Of a stretch of DNA of 57,515 nt, positions 1-6,885 are shown in pieces. The position numbers were made by a program, and so were the translations under genes. Under the pieces are notes generated by a model, which worked only from the letters and a program-made list of their open reading frames with translations, did no database searches and was not told the DNA's origin. Position 1 is the stretch's first letter, and each line of letters opens with the position of its first letter. Origin of the DNA: Pseudomonadales bacterium (GTDB lineage Bacteria > Pseudomonadota > Gammaproteobacteria > Pseudomonadales > Alcanivoracaceae); the NCBI GenBank assembly GCA_022360555.1, contig JAKSCQ010000103.1, forward strand, positions 1-57,515, written 5' to 3'.

Positions 1-140
1 AGGTCGTTGCCGGTCAGCGCGGTGGGCAGCAGCTCCACATTGCTGTAGCCGTGCGCCTTCAGGTTCTCCACGGCGTTTTCGTGGATGCCCTCGAGCAGGA
101 GAACGCGGATCTTGTCCTTCTCAAGAGAAGTATCGGCCAT
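1..140 (-). CDS. serA: D-3-phosphoglycerate dehydrogenase, N-terminal fragment
   Basis: The first 46 codons of SerA, cut by the window start, read leftward from an ATG at 140. The product oxidises 3-phosphoglycerate with NAD+ at the entry to serine biosynthesis in the cytosol. The visible residues (LEKDKIRVLLLEG, then HENAVENL) match the E. coli and Pseudomonas N-terminus closely. The catalytic and ACT domains lie outside the window, so nothing can be said about completeness. The gene is divergent from a D-2-hydroxyglutarate dehydrogenase. The same pairing is known in Pseudomonas, where SerA reduces 2-oxoglutarate to D-2-hydroxyglutarate and the neighbour reoxidises it. Confidence 0.9.
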   Translation of the reverse strand, partial: MADTSLEKDKIRVLLLEGIHENAVENLKAHGYSNVELLPTALTGND

Positions 141-174
141 GATTGAAGTCTCGGTAGCCTGTGAAATGGGCGCG

Positions 175-186
175 TATGGTACCATA
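175..186. promoter_or_regulatory. 12-bp perfect palindrome between divergent genes
   Basis: TATGGTACCATA is a perfect palindrome midway between the serA start (140) and the D-2-hydroxyglutarate dehydrogenase start (284), flanked by GCGCG-type sequence on both sides. Its position suits an operator or overlapping divergent -10 elements. No regulator is identified and the assignment is inference. Confidence 0.35.
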
Positions 187-283
187 GCGCGCTCGAATTG
201 AGAGCAACCCGTGACGGACTTCTCCTCAAGTCCCCATGAGCGTGGCTCAAGCACCCGCAACGCCCCTTTCAGGAGACCTGTTG

Positions 284-1678
284 ATGACCGCCCTTGCCCA
301 TGTCGCGCTGGAGCAACTCACTGATTTGCTTGGCAAACGCCTGCTCACCGACCCGGAAAGCGCCGAGCGCTACGGGGTCGACTGGACCAAGGTGTGGGCG
401 CCGGCCCCCAGCGCCATCGCGCTGCCGGAAACCATCGACGAAGTGCAGCAGATCGTGGAAATCGCCAACGAACACGGCCTGCACCTGGTGCCCTCCGGCG
501 GCCGTACCGGCCTGTCCGCCGGCGCCGTGGCCGCCAGCGGCGAGCTGGTGGTGGCCTTTGATCGCATGAACAAGGTGCTGGACTTCAACGAGTTCGACCG
601 GGCGGTCACCGTGCAACCCGGCGTCATCACCCAGCAGCTACAGGAATTCGCCGAAGAGCAGGGCCTGTTCTACCCGGTGGATTTCGCCTCCGCCGGCTCC
701 AGCCAGATCGGCGGCAACATCAACACCAATGCCGGCGGCATCAAGGTGATCCGCTACGGCATGACCCGCGACTGGATCACCGGCCTGAAAGTGGTCACCG
801 GCAAGGGTGAGTTGCTCGAGCTCAACAAGGGCCTGATCAAAAACGCCACCGGCTACGACTTCCGTCACCTGTTCATCGGCTCCGAAGGCACCCTGGGCCT
901 GGTGGTGGAAGCCACCGTCAAGCTCACTCGCCAGCCGAAGGACCTTACCGCCCTGGTACTGGGCGCCCCGGGCTTCCGCGAAATCATGAAGATCCTGCAC
1001 GCCTTCCAGCAGGACATCGACCTGACCGCCTTCGAGTTCTTCTCCGACAAGGCCATGGCCCATGTGCTGGAACACGGCGTGGCCAAGCCCTTCGATACCG
1101 AGTGTCCCTTCTATTGTTTGCTGGAATTCGAGCAGCTTTCCGAACAGGTGGGCGAGCAAGCCATGGCCATTTTCGAGAAATGCGTAGAGGAAGGCTGGGT
1201 GCTGGACGGGGTGATGAGCCAGTCCCTGCAGCAGCTCGATCAACTGTGGCAGCTGCGCGAGCGCATCTCTGAGTCCATCGCCCCGCACACCCCGTACAAG
1301 AACGACATCTCCGTGACCATTGCCCAGGTGCCGGACTTCGTGGAAGACATCGACAAGGTAGTGCAGGACGCCTACCCGGATTTCGAGATCGTCTGGTTCG
1401 GCCACATCGGCGACGGCAACATGCACCTGAACATCCTCAAGCCGGCGGACCTGGCCAAGGAAGACTTCTTCGCCAAATGCAACAACGTCTCCAAGTGGGT
1501 GTTCGAGATCGTCGAAAAATACAACGGCTCCATCTCCGCCGAGCACGGCGTGGGCATGACCAAGAAGCCGTACCTGGAGTATTCACGCAGCCCGGAAGAA
1601 ATCGCCTGCATGAAGGCGGTGAAGCAGGTGTTCGATCCGAACAACATCATGAACCCCGGGAAGCTGTTTGATGTATAG
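284..1678 (+). CDS. D-2-hydroxyglutarate dehydrogenase, FAD-dependent
   Basis: A 464-residue FAD-linked oxidase of the GlcD/D-lactate dehydrogenase class. It probably oxidises D-2-hydroxyglutarate to 2-oxoglutarate and passes electrons to an electron-transfer flavoprotein or quinone. The N-terminal PCMH-type FAD domain has PSGGRTGLS near residue 70 and an IGGNINTNAGG loop near 145. The C-terminal half carries HIGDGNMHLN, the metal and substrate site of the family. An earlier in-frame ATG exists at 236, but AGGAG at 271-275 sits 8 bases before the ATG at 284, and the product then matches the usual length. The gene is divergent from serA and followed by a FAH-family gene, the order I recall from Pseudomonas. 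A glycolate or lactate oxidase subunit is the alternative; the serA context favours the call. Confidence 0.85.
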   Translation: MTALAHVALEQLTDLLGKRLLTDPESAERYGVDWTKVWAPAPSAIALPETIDEVQQIVEIANEHGLHLVPSGGRTGLSAGAVAASGELVVAFDRMNKVLDFNEFDRAVTVQPGVITQQLQEFAEEQGLFYPVDFASAGSSQIGGNINTNAGGIKVIRYGMTRDWITGLKVVTGKGELLELNKGLIKNATGYDFRHLFIGSEGTLGLVVEATVKLTRQPKDLTALVLGAPGFREIMKILHAFQQDIDLTAFEFFSDKAMAHVLEHGVAKPFDTECPFYCLLEFEQLSEQVGEQAMAIFEKCVEEGWVLDGVMSQSLQQLDQLWQLRERISESIAPHTPYKNDISVTIAQVPDFVEDIDKVVQDAYPDFEIVWFGHIGDGNMHLNILKPADLAKEDFFAKCNNVSKWVFEIVEKYNGSISAEHGVGMTKKPYLEYSRSPEEIACMKAVKQVFDPNNIMNPGKLFDV

Positions 1679-1688
1679 AGAACGCTTG

Positions 1689-1773
1689 CACGCAACACGC
1701 TGCGCGCTGGCACGCTAACAACCGAAAACCGTGTGTGCTTTCTTTTGCGTGCCAGCGTGAAGCGTGCGGCGTG
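1689..1773. repeat. Inverted repeat, 27-base arms, GC(A)ACGC words
   Basis: Arms at 1689-1715 and 1747-1773 are imperfect reverse complements, matching at most of 27 positions, around a 31-base loop. Each arm is built from reiterated CACGC/GCACGC words. It fills the gap between two co-directional genes and could act as a terminator or RNA stabiliser, but no U-tract follows. Similar word-type repeats occur at 20309 and 21051. Confidence 0.6.
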
Positions 1774-1805
1774 TATGCGACCCACTCAACTCTTCAGGAC
1801 CTACC

Positions 1806-2477
1806 ATGACTGACAGCTATATTCACCGCTGGATCGACGGCTCCCCCATCGACACCCCTGTCGGCAAAGTGGTGTGCGTGGGCCGCAACTACGCCGACCA
1901 CGCCAGGGAGCTGGGCAACGAGGTGCCGGCTTCCCCCATCCTGTTCATGAAACCCGCCACCTCGCTGGTAAGCCTGCACGAGCCCCTTGAATTGCCCAAA
2001 GGGCAGGGCGAAGTGCATCACGAAGTGGAAATGGTGGTACTGATCGGCAAGCGTATCCACAAGGAAACCGACCTGGACACGATCCGATTCAGCATCGCCG
2101 CCTACGGCGTGGGTCTGGACCTGACCCTGCGCCAGGTGCAGAACCAGTTGAAAGAAAAAGGGCACCCCTGGGAACGCGCCAAGGCCTTCGACGGCGCCGC
2201 CCCGGTCTCCGGCTTCGTGGATGCCCGAGGCATCTCCGTGCGCCAGAAACTGGATCTCTCCCTGGAGATCAATGACGACGTAAAGCAACACGGCCACACC
2301 GGCCAGATGCTGTTCCCCACCTTCGACCTGCTCGCCGAAATCAGCCAGACCTTCACCCTGGAACCCGGCGACGTGGTCTTCACCGGCACCCCGGCGGGCG
2401 TCGGCCCGCTGAACAGCGGCGACAAATTCACCGCGCGGCTGGGCAACATCATTCAGGTGTTTGGCTCCGTGGCCTGA
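1806..2477 (+). CDS. FAH-family protein (YcgM-like; possible oxaloacetate tautomerase)
   Basis: A 223-residue single-domain fumarylacetoacetate hydrolase-fold protein close to E. coli YcgM. The expected divalent-metal ligands are visible: the two Glu of HHEVEM (residues 73 and 75) and an Asp in GVGLDLTLRQ (near 105). The family includes acylpyruvases and oxaloacetate decarboxylases or tautomerases; which activity applies here cannot be read from the sequence. The start at 1806 is chosen because AGGA at 1796-1799 is correctly spaced; an upstream in-frame ATG at 1764 lies in the inverted repeat. It follows the D-2-hydroxyglutarate dehydrogenase by about 130 bases, so a joint role in clearing unwanted 2-oxo and 2-hydroxy acids is plausible. 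Confidence 0.85.
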   Translation: MTDSYIHRWIDGSPIDTPVGKVVCVGRNYADHARELGNEVPASPILFMKPATSLVSLHEPLELPKGQGEVHHEVEMVVLIGKRIHKETDLDTIRFSIAAYGVGLDLTLRQVQNQLKEKGHPWERAKAFDGAAPVSGFVDARGISVRQKLDLSLEINDDVKQHGHTGQMLFPTFDLLAEISQTFTLEPGDVVFTGTPAGVGPLNSGDKFTARLGNIIQVFGSVA

Positions 2478-2753
2478 CCTTCAACACTGCTCCTACAGGC
2501 ACCCTGGTTACATCCCTCACTGTGGGAACGGAGCGTAGCGAAGTAACGGCCAGGGGCCGGCCCGGAGGCTGAGCACAGCGAATACGGTCTTTCCACCGCG
2601 AGTCGAGCCCTGGCTTGGGGGCTTCCACCTCCAAACCCAGCCACCAACCTCCCCCAACGCTTCCCCTTTCTATTGCAAACGTACCTGCTCAAAAGGGGTA
2701 CTGCGGTCTCTCTCTTCATGCCTGTGTAAATCCGTTGGTCGGGACAAACTCAC
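2478..2753. other. Intergenic stretch without a convincing gene
   Basis: Between the FAH gene and the higBA promoter there are only short open frames without a ribosome site or recognisable product. A fragment reminiscent of REP-type words (ACTGCTCCTACAGG) occurs near 2487. No tRNA or strong terminator was recognised. Confidence 0.5.
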
Positions 2754-2788
2754 TTGTTGCTCGTTGCGCAACACGCTACAATCACCCC
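2754..2788 (+). promoter_or_regulatory. higBA promoter with operator palindrome; leaderless start predicted
   Basis: TTGTTG (2754-2759) and TACAAT (2777-2782) are separated by exactly 17 bases. The ATG of higB begins at 2789, seven bases after the -10, so transcription should start at or next to the initiation codon. A perfect 10-bp palindrome GTTGCGCAAC (2763-2772) lies in the spacer, where a bound HigA repressor would block RNA polymerase. There is no Shine-Dalgarno sequence before the ATG, as expected for a leaderless message. Confidence 0.7.
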
Positions 2789-3067
2789 ATGATCAAGTCA
2801 TTCCGTCACAAGGGACTGAAACGGTTTTACTCGACTGGCTCCACCGCAGGCATTCAGGCGAATCATGCCAACAAGTTGCGCATGCAACTCGCCGCCCTGG
2901 ATACCGCCACATCAGCGGACGATATGGATATCCCGGGTTTTCGATTGCATCCATTAAAGGGCAAGGACAAAGGGCGGTGGTCGATTTGGGTTAACGGTAA
3001 CTGGCGTATCACGTTCGAATTTCGCGACGGGAACGCCTATGTACTGGATTACGAGGATTATCACTAA
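2789..3067 (+). CDS. higB: HigB-type toxin (RelE/ParE superfamily mRNA interferase)
   Basis: A 92-residue basic toxin of the HigB/RelE family, which cuts mRNA on the ribosome. The family core is visible: [18 protein letters not shown] followed by [10 protein letters not shown], ending in DYEDYH. The open frame extends upstream without a stop to 2615, but the promoter at 2754-2782 and the family N-terminus ([10 protein letters not shown]) place the start at 2789. Its TAA stop overlaps the higA ATG by one base (TAATG), so the pair is translationally coupled. The toxin-first order is typical of HigBA. The locus sits in a lower-GC patch, consistent with acquisition by transfer. Confidence 0.9.
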   Translation: MIKSFRHKGLKRFYSTGSTAGIQANHANKLRMQLAALDTATSADDMDIPGFRLHPLKGKDKGRWSIWVNGNWRITFEFRDGNAYVLDYEDYH

Positions 3068-3360
3068 TGACCATGCATAATCCGCCACACCCGGGTGAGT
3101 TCATTCGAGAGGTTTACCTGGAGCCCTTCGGCATCAGCACACGACAGCTCGCTTCCAGCCTGGGCGTAGCGGCCTCCACCCTGTCCCGGCTACTCAAGGG
3201 CTACAGCGGCATCAGCCCCGAAATGGCATTGCGCCTGAACAAGGCGCTTGGCCGGAGTGCGGAAAGCTGGTTGGCCATGCAGGATCAGTATGATCTGTGG
3301 GTAGCCAGAAATACGCTCAATCTGGACGATATTAAGCCTCTGGATATTGAGGTCGCATAG
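3067..3360 (+). CDS. higA: HigA-type antitoxin, XRE-family repressor
   Basis: A 97-residue antitoxin with an N-terminal HPGE motif ([13 protein letters not shown]) typical of HigA. An XRE helix-turn-helix spans about residues 24-62 ([19 protein letters not shown]). HigA proteins neutralise HigB and repress their own promoter; the palindrome at 2763-2772 is the obvious operator. Translation is coupled to higB through the one-base stop/start overlap. Nothing is missing compared with family members of 90-105 residues. Confidence 0.92.
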   Translation: MTMHNPPHPGEFIREVYLEPFGISTRQLASSLGVAASTLSRLLKGYSGISPEMALRLNKALGRSAESWLAMQDQYDLWVARNTLNLDDIKPLDIEVA

Positions 3361-3404
3361 GTTGCAGGCAATAGCTGACCCAGAATCGCAAATTAGAGAT
3401 TCCC

Positions 3405-4172
3405 ATGCCTGATTACAGGTGGTCTTGCCAGTCTTGTAATGAGTCCAACATGGCAGAGAGCAATAGCTGCCAATTCTGTGGCTGTCCAGCAGCCGCGAAT
3501 GGCGAGACCTTGGAAAAATGGAAGGTCCCCGACAGGAAAAAACCCGAGTTACCATTTATTATTTCGTTATTGACCATCCTGCTTGCAGGCTGCCGAACCA
3601 CTGTAAACAGTAGTGACACCTCACCGCCTGACCTTCGCATTTATACTCATCCCAATCCCTCTTATCAGGATGACCCACCTTATACTGATGGCGAACCGAT
3701 AGATCCATCACGGACCATCACCATACCTGCCGCCTCCTCAGGCAGTTACGAATACTTCAATGTCGCTGCCACTGATGAGGATAGCGGTATCAGCTCCGTG
3801 GCCATCACTTTAACGGTTGATTTCTTCTGCAGAGCACATAAAGAAAGCAACCGAACTGAAGCTATTTCATGGGAAACCCGGCCACCGGCCTGGACGGAGA
3901 GAACCGACCACCCGGATGCCGATGGCAGTGAAACATTCACTTCAAGTAATATTATCGCGCGAATAAGCGCAGATGAGCTCTGGCGTCGTGGAAACTGCAG
4001 TGATGGCCAGACAGGCACACCTGTCATTCCAGGCAACAGTCTTGTCTTTGCCGTTAGAGGGCAATATTTTGCCAAAGCCTGCAACAATGGGAGTGGCACC
4101 GATGAGCAGCGCTGCTCTACCGCCAGCGGCAGATTTCTTATGCCTGCACGTCGAGAGGTAGGGATTTATTGA
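3405..4172 (+). CDS. Zinc-ribbon protein with internal lipobox-like segment, unknown function
   Basis: This 255-residue protein is not recognised as a whole. Residues 7-28 hold two C-x2-C knuckles (CQSC, CQFC), a zinc-ribbon of the RanBP2-like kind. Residues about 47-61 form a hydrophobic stretch ending in LLAGC, which looks like a lipoprotein lipobox but lies far from the N-terminus. The remaining 190 residues are polar, contain several Cys (for example FFCRAH, GNCSDG, KACNNG, QRCS) and resemble an exported domain. Base composition is clearly lower in GC than the neighbours. It lies 44 bases after higA and may be cargo of the same acquired patch. Either it is membrane-anchored with a cytoplasmic zinc ribbon, or two modules were joined. 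Confidence 0.7.
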   Translation: MPDYRWSCQSCNESNMAESNSCQFCGCPAAANGETLEKWKVPDRKKPELPFIISLLTILLAGCRTTVNSSDTSPPDLRIYTHPNPSYQDDPPYTDGEPIDPSRTITIPAASSGSYEYFNVAATDEDSGISSVAITLTVDFFCRAHKESNRTEAISWETRPPAWTERTDHPDADGSETFTSSNIIARISADELWRRGNCSDGQTGTPVIPGNSLVFAVRGQYFAKACNNGSGTDEQRCSTASGRFLMPARREVGIY

Positions 4173-4186
4173 TGCAAATTCAGGTG

Positions 4187-4222
4187 TTGTCCCGTGACGG
4201 GATTTCTTAACGCACGGGACAA
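4187..4222. terminator. Hairpin, 10-bp stem, between converging genes
   Basis: TTGTCCCGTG (4187-4196) pairs perfectly with CACGGGACAA (4213-4222) across a 16-base loop. It lies between the converging zinc-ribbon gene and the hemerythrin gene. No strong U-tract follows on either strand, so termination is likely but not certain. Confidence 0.5.
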
Positions 4223-4275
4223 GACTTCACCCCAATACCCCTTTCAATTCCCGGATGCACTTCGTGGCAGAATGC

Positions 4276-4740
4276 CTACACCACCCGAAAGTGCTTGCGC
4301 AGATTATCGTTCACCCAGCCTCCCAAACGCTCCCTGCCGATACTGTTGATAAAGTCCCGCACCTCGTCGGCGTAGGCGCCGTCCTCCTCCAGAATATGGT
4401 GCAGCAACCAGCGTTCCAGCAGGTGCAGTAGCTCCTGGGTTACCGCTTCTCCCGCTTCGTGTCTTCGCCGCAGGGATTCGATGTGGAAGGTGAACTGGCG
4501 GTGTTTTTGGTGGTGGTCATCCAGGTTTTTGTAGCCGGCCCGTTCCATGAGGGCTTCTTCAAAATCGAAGTGGGACTCGGTGTAGTCCACCAGGTCATAG
4601 AGTACCCGGGCCACGCCCAACTGGGCGTCAGGCTGATCGGCCAGCCGATCCAGGTCGTTGATGTAATCCACGATGCGTTTGTGCTGCTGGTCGATGACCA
4701 GAATGCCCAGTTCATAGGCCGGGCCCCATACGATGCGCAT
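4276..4740 (-). CDS. Bacteriohemerythrin
   Basis: A 154-residue four-helix di-iron protein that binds oxygen reversibly; such proteins act in O2 delivery, sensing or iron handling. All metal ligands are visible: H20 (in DQQHK), H57 and E61 (HFDFEE), H76 and H80 (HHQKH), H115 and D120 (HHILEED). An upstream ATG at 4767 is in frame, but AGGAG stands just before the ATG at 4740, and the N-terminus (MRIVWGPAYELG) then matches the family. The C-terminus has a short basic extension past the last helix. The gene stands alone, facing the zinc-ribbon gene tail to tail. Confidence 0.92.
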   Translation of the reverse strand: MRIVWGPAYELGILVIDQQHKRIVDYINDLDRLADQPDAQLGVARVLYDLVDYTESHFDFEEALMERAGYKNLDDHHQKHRQFTFHIESLRRRHEAGEAVTQELLHLLERWLLHHILEEDGAYADEVRDFINSIGRERLGGWVNDNLRKHFRVV

Positions 4741-4923
4741 GATCTGTCTCCTGTGAAGTACGGCCATGTTAGTAGGGGCCCGGAGGCGGGCATTAGATGC
4801 AGATCAATAATTGTGCCTTATTGGTCGGAATGACGACGCAACACACCATGGTGGCATCCGGGAAGGCTGTGCGAGGATGGATTATCGATGAGTAAACGAT
4901 GATTTTAATAACGGGAGAGCATA

Positions 4924-5205
4924 ATGATTGGTGTCACCGCTGTAATGACCGCCGTGCCGGGGCAGGGCAATGCCCTGGTGGAAGAGATGCAGAAGATCGC
5001 CGCAGAGGTGGTGAAGGAAGAGGGCAACCACTGTTACCTGGTGCACCAGTCCGTGGAGGATGCCGACACGGTGCTGATCTATGAGCAGTACAGCGACCAG
5101 CAGGCCCTGCTGGCCCATCGCGATCATATGACGGAGCTGGGTGCCGGGCTCAAGGGGCTGCTGGCCGGGCGTCCCGATATCCAGCTCTACGCGCTGAAAA
5201 GCTGA
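4924..5205 (+). CDS. Small ABM-fold monooxygenase-like protein
   Basis: A 93-residue protein with the antibiotic-biosynthesis-monooxygenase (dimeric alpha-beta barrel) pattern: a beta strand MIGVTAVMTAVPGQG, helix NALVEEMQKIAAEV, CYLVHQSVEDADTVLIYEQY and a C-terminal DIQLYAL strand. Relatives include YgiN and LsrG-type enzymes and proteins acting on quinones or haem; the substrate here is unknown. GGGAGA precedes the ATG at a suitable distance. It is followed after about 90 bases by a small conserved gene and the GST gene, which could form one transcript. Confidence 0.85.
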   Translation: MIGVTAVMTAVPGQGNALVEEMQKIAAEVVKEEGNHCYLVHQSVEDADTVLIYEQYSDQQALLAHRDHMTELGAGLKGLLAGRPDIQLYALKS

Positions 5206-5297
5206 GCCCAACGCACACATGGGGCCGGGAAGGTGCGACACTCTAACACTCCACGGGAAAGCCACGGCGGCCATCACAGAGAGTGTCGGAGGGATCG

Positions 5298-5540
5298 ATG
5301 AAAAAGCTCAAGAACGAGAAAGAGCTGGTCAAGAAGGCTATGCAGATCGGCGTGGCCTACGCGGAGAAGCGCGGGGTCGTGGAGTTCGAGCCCACCGATT
5401 CCGCGGCGGACAAGCTGCTCTATATTTACCGTTTGCTGGTGCATGACGGCATTATCCAGCCGATCCCCGAGGACCAGGTGTCGCAGGCATCGATTCAGCA
5501 CAAGCTGGCGATCTGGGCCTCCAAACAGCGCTCGCACTGA
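5298..5540 (+). CDS. Small conserved protein, probably DUF5062 family
   Basis: An 80-residue soluble, charged and mostly helical protein. From memory the sequence (KNEKELVKKA, then YAEKRGV, DKLLYIYRLLVHDG, HKLAIWASKQ) fits a short uncharacterised gammaproteobacterial family annotated as DUF5062; this was not checked. An in-frame ATG lies 15 bases upstream, but GGAGGG at 5288-5293 points to the ATG at 5298. The function is unknown. The product has no cysteines, signal peptide or membrane segment. Confidence 0.75.
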   Translation: MKKLKNEKELVKKAMQIGVAYAEKRGVVEFEPTDSAADKLLYIYRLLVHDGIIQPIPEDQVSQASIQHKLAIWASKQRSH

Positions 5541-5611
5541 CAGTTTTGCCCGGCCCGTCCGTACCACTTCCGGGGCGGCGCCCCGGTACGATCAGGCCAC
5601 CAGGAGAATGC

Positions 5612-6745
5612 ATGTCCAGCCACGCTCAACCGCAAACGCTCTACGGGGTACCCCATTCCCTGTACACCGGCATTGCCCGCTGCTACCTGCGCACCCAGGG
5701 CATTGCCTATAGCGAGATTCCCACCACCCATGCGGATTTCAGCCAGCGCATTGTGCCGGCGATCCAGCGCAGCATCATTCCGGTGCTGGAAACCCCACAG
5801 GGCGAAATCGTCCAGGACAGTCTGGATATCATTGATCACTTTGAAGCCCAGGGCGTGCCGTATTCCGCCTACCCGGCGGGCCTGCTGCAACGGGTGCTGT
5901 CGGTGATCATTGCCTATTACGGCACCCAGGCCATGCTGCCCCATGCCATGCATTATCGCTGGAGCTACCGCGATCAGCAGGACGATTTCCTGCGCGACCA
6001 GTTCGCCGCCGGGGCCGGCGAGGCCATGGCCGACAAGATCATGGCGCGGATGAACAGCTACCTGCCGCAACTGGGCGTGGATGAACATACCATTCCCGAA
6101 ATCGAGGCCTCCTTCCTCCAGTTGCTGAATACCCTCAATGCCCACTTTGCCGAGCACCCTTACCTGTTCGGGGGGCGCCCGTCCCTGGCCGACTACGGCC
6201 TGATCGGCCCGCTGTTTGCCCACCTGGGCCGGGACCCGGTGCCCGGCCATATCATGAAGACCCGGGCACCCAAGGTGTTTCGCTGGGTGGAGCGAATGAC
6301 CGCGCCGGGGCTGGATACCCCGGAGTTCCCCGACTATGGCGACGACTACCTGGCCGACGATGCCATCCCCGCCACCCTGGAGCCGTTGCTGCAACAAATC
6401 GCCGACGAGAGCTTCCCCATGCTCACCGACAAGCTGGCATTCATGGACGGGCTGATCGAGAAATACCAGCCGGCAGACGGGCAGCCGGTGTCACCCAAAC
6501 CGCACCAGCGTTACGTGGGGGTGGTGGACACCGCCTTTCGTGGCATGCCGGTGAAAGCCGGGGTGCAGCCCTACCTGCTGTATGTGCTGGGCAAGGCGGA
6601 TCGCATGCTGGCCGAGGGGTCCGCGGAGGAACAGGCCCGGGTCCGCGAGGCGCTGGCCGCCCGGGGGCTGGCCGAAGCCCTGCCCGGCGAGCGCGGTTAT
6701 AGCGTGGACCGCCGTAACCATATCGAGGTGTGGGCGCGCCCCTGA
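5612..6745 (+). CDS. Glutathione S-transferase family protein with long C-terminal extension
   Basis: 377 residues, well above the 200-230 of ordinary GSTs. Residues 1-85 form a thioredoxin-like N-domain; the glutathione-binding segment is recognisable as IIPVLETPQGEIVQDSLDI. A helical GST-C domain follows at about 95-215 (HPYLFGGRPSLADYGLIGPL). About 160 further residues include a YVGVVDTAFRGM stretch of unknown role. AGGAG at 5602-5606 supports the start at 5612. The substrate is unknown; GSTs of this kind detoxify electrophiles or reduce disulfides. The gene follows two small genes in the same direction and is bounded downstream by a REPIN-like repeat. Confidence 0.85.
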   Translation: MSSHAQPQTLYGVPHSLYTGIARCYLRTQGIAYSEIPTTHADFSQRIVPAIQRSIIPVLETPQGEIVQDSLDIIDHFEAQGVPYSAYPAGLLQRVLSVIIAYYGTQAMLPHAMHYRWSYRDQQDDFLRDQFAAGAGEAMADKIMARMNSYLPQLGVDEHTIPEIEASFLQLLNTLNAHFAEHPYLFGGRPSLADYGLIGPLFAHLGRDPVPGHIMKTRAPKVFRWVERMTAPGLDTPEFPDYGDDYLADDAIPATLEPLLQQIADESFPMLTDKLAFMDGLIEKYQPADGQPVSPKPHQRYVGVVDTAFRGMPVKAGVQPYLLYVLGKADRMLAEGSAEEQARVREALAARGLAEALPGERGYSVDRRNHIEVWARP

Positions 6746-6770
6746 GCGCGCCAGATTCCTATCCCCCTAT

Positions 6771-6860
6771 CTCCGTTGGAGCTTTGCTCGCAAAGCGAAG
6801 GGTTAGGTCAACCCCGGTGCCATCTGAAACCTTCGCTTTGCGAGCAAAGCTCCAACGGAG
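6771..6860. repeat. REPIN-like paired hairpins
   Basis: Two near-perfect inverted arms of about 30 bases (6771-6800 and 6831-6860) flank a 30-base spacer. Each arm is itself a hairpin (GCTTTGC-TC-GCAAAGC) preceded by GTTGGA and followed by GAAGG. Two REP-type palindromes in opposite orientation are the definition of a REPIN. The element separates the converging GST and PepSY genes and may also stop transcription from both sides. Confidence 0.8.
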
Positions 6861-6885
6861 AGGGAGTGGGGGAGAAGGTTTGCGG

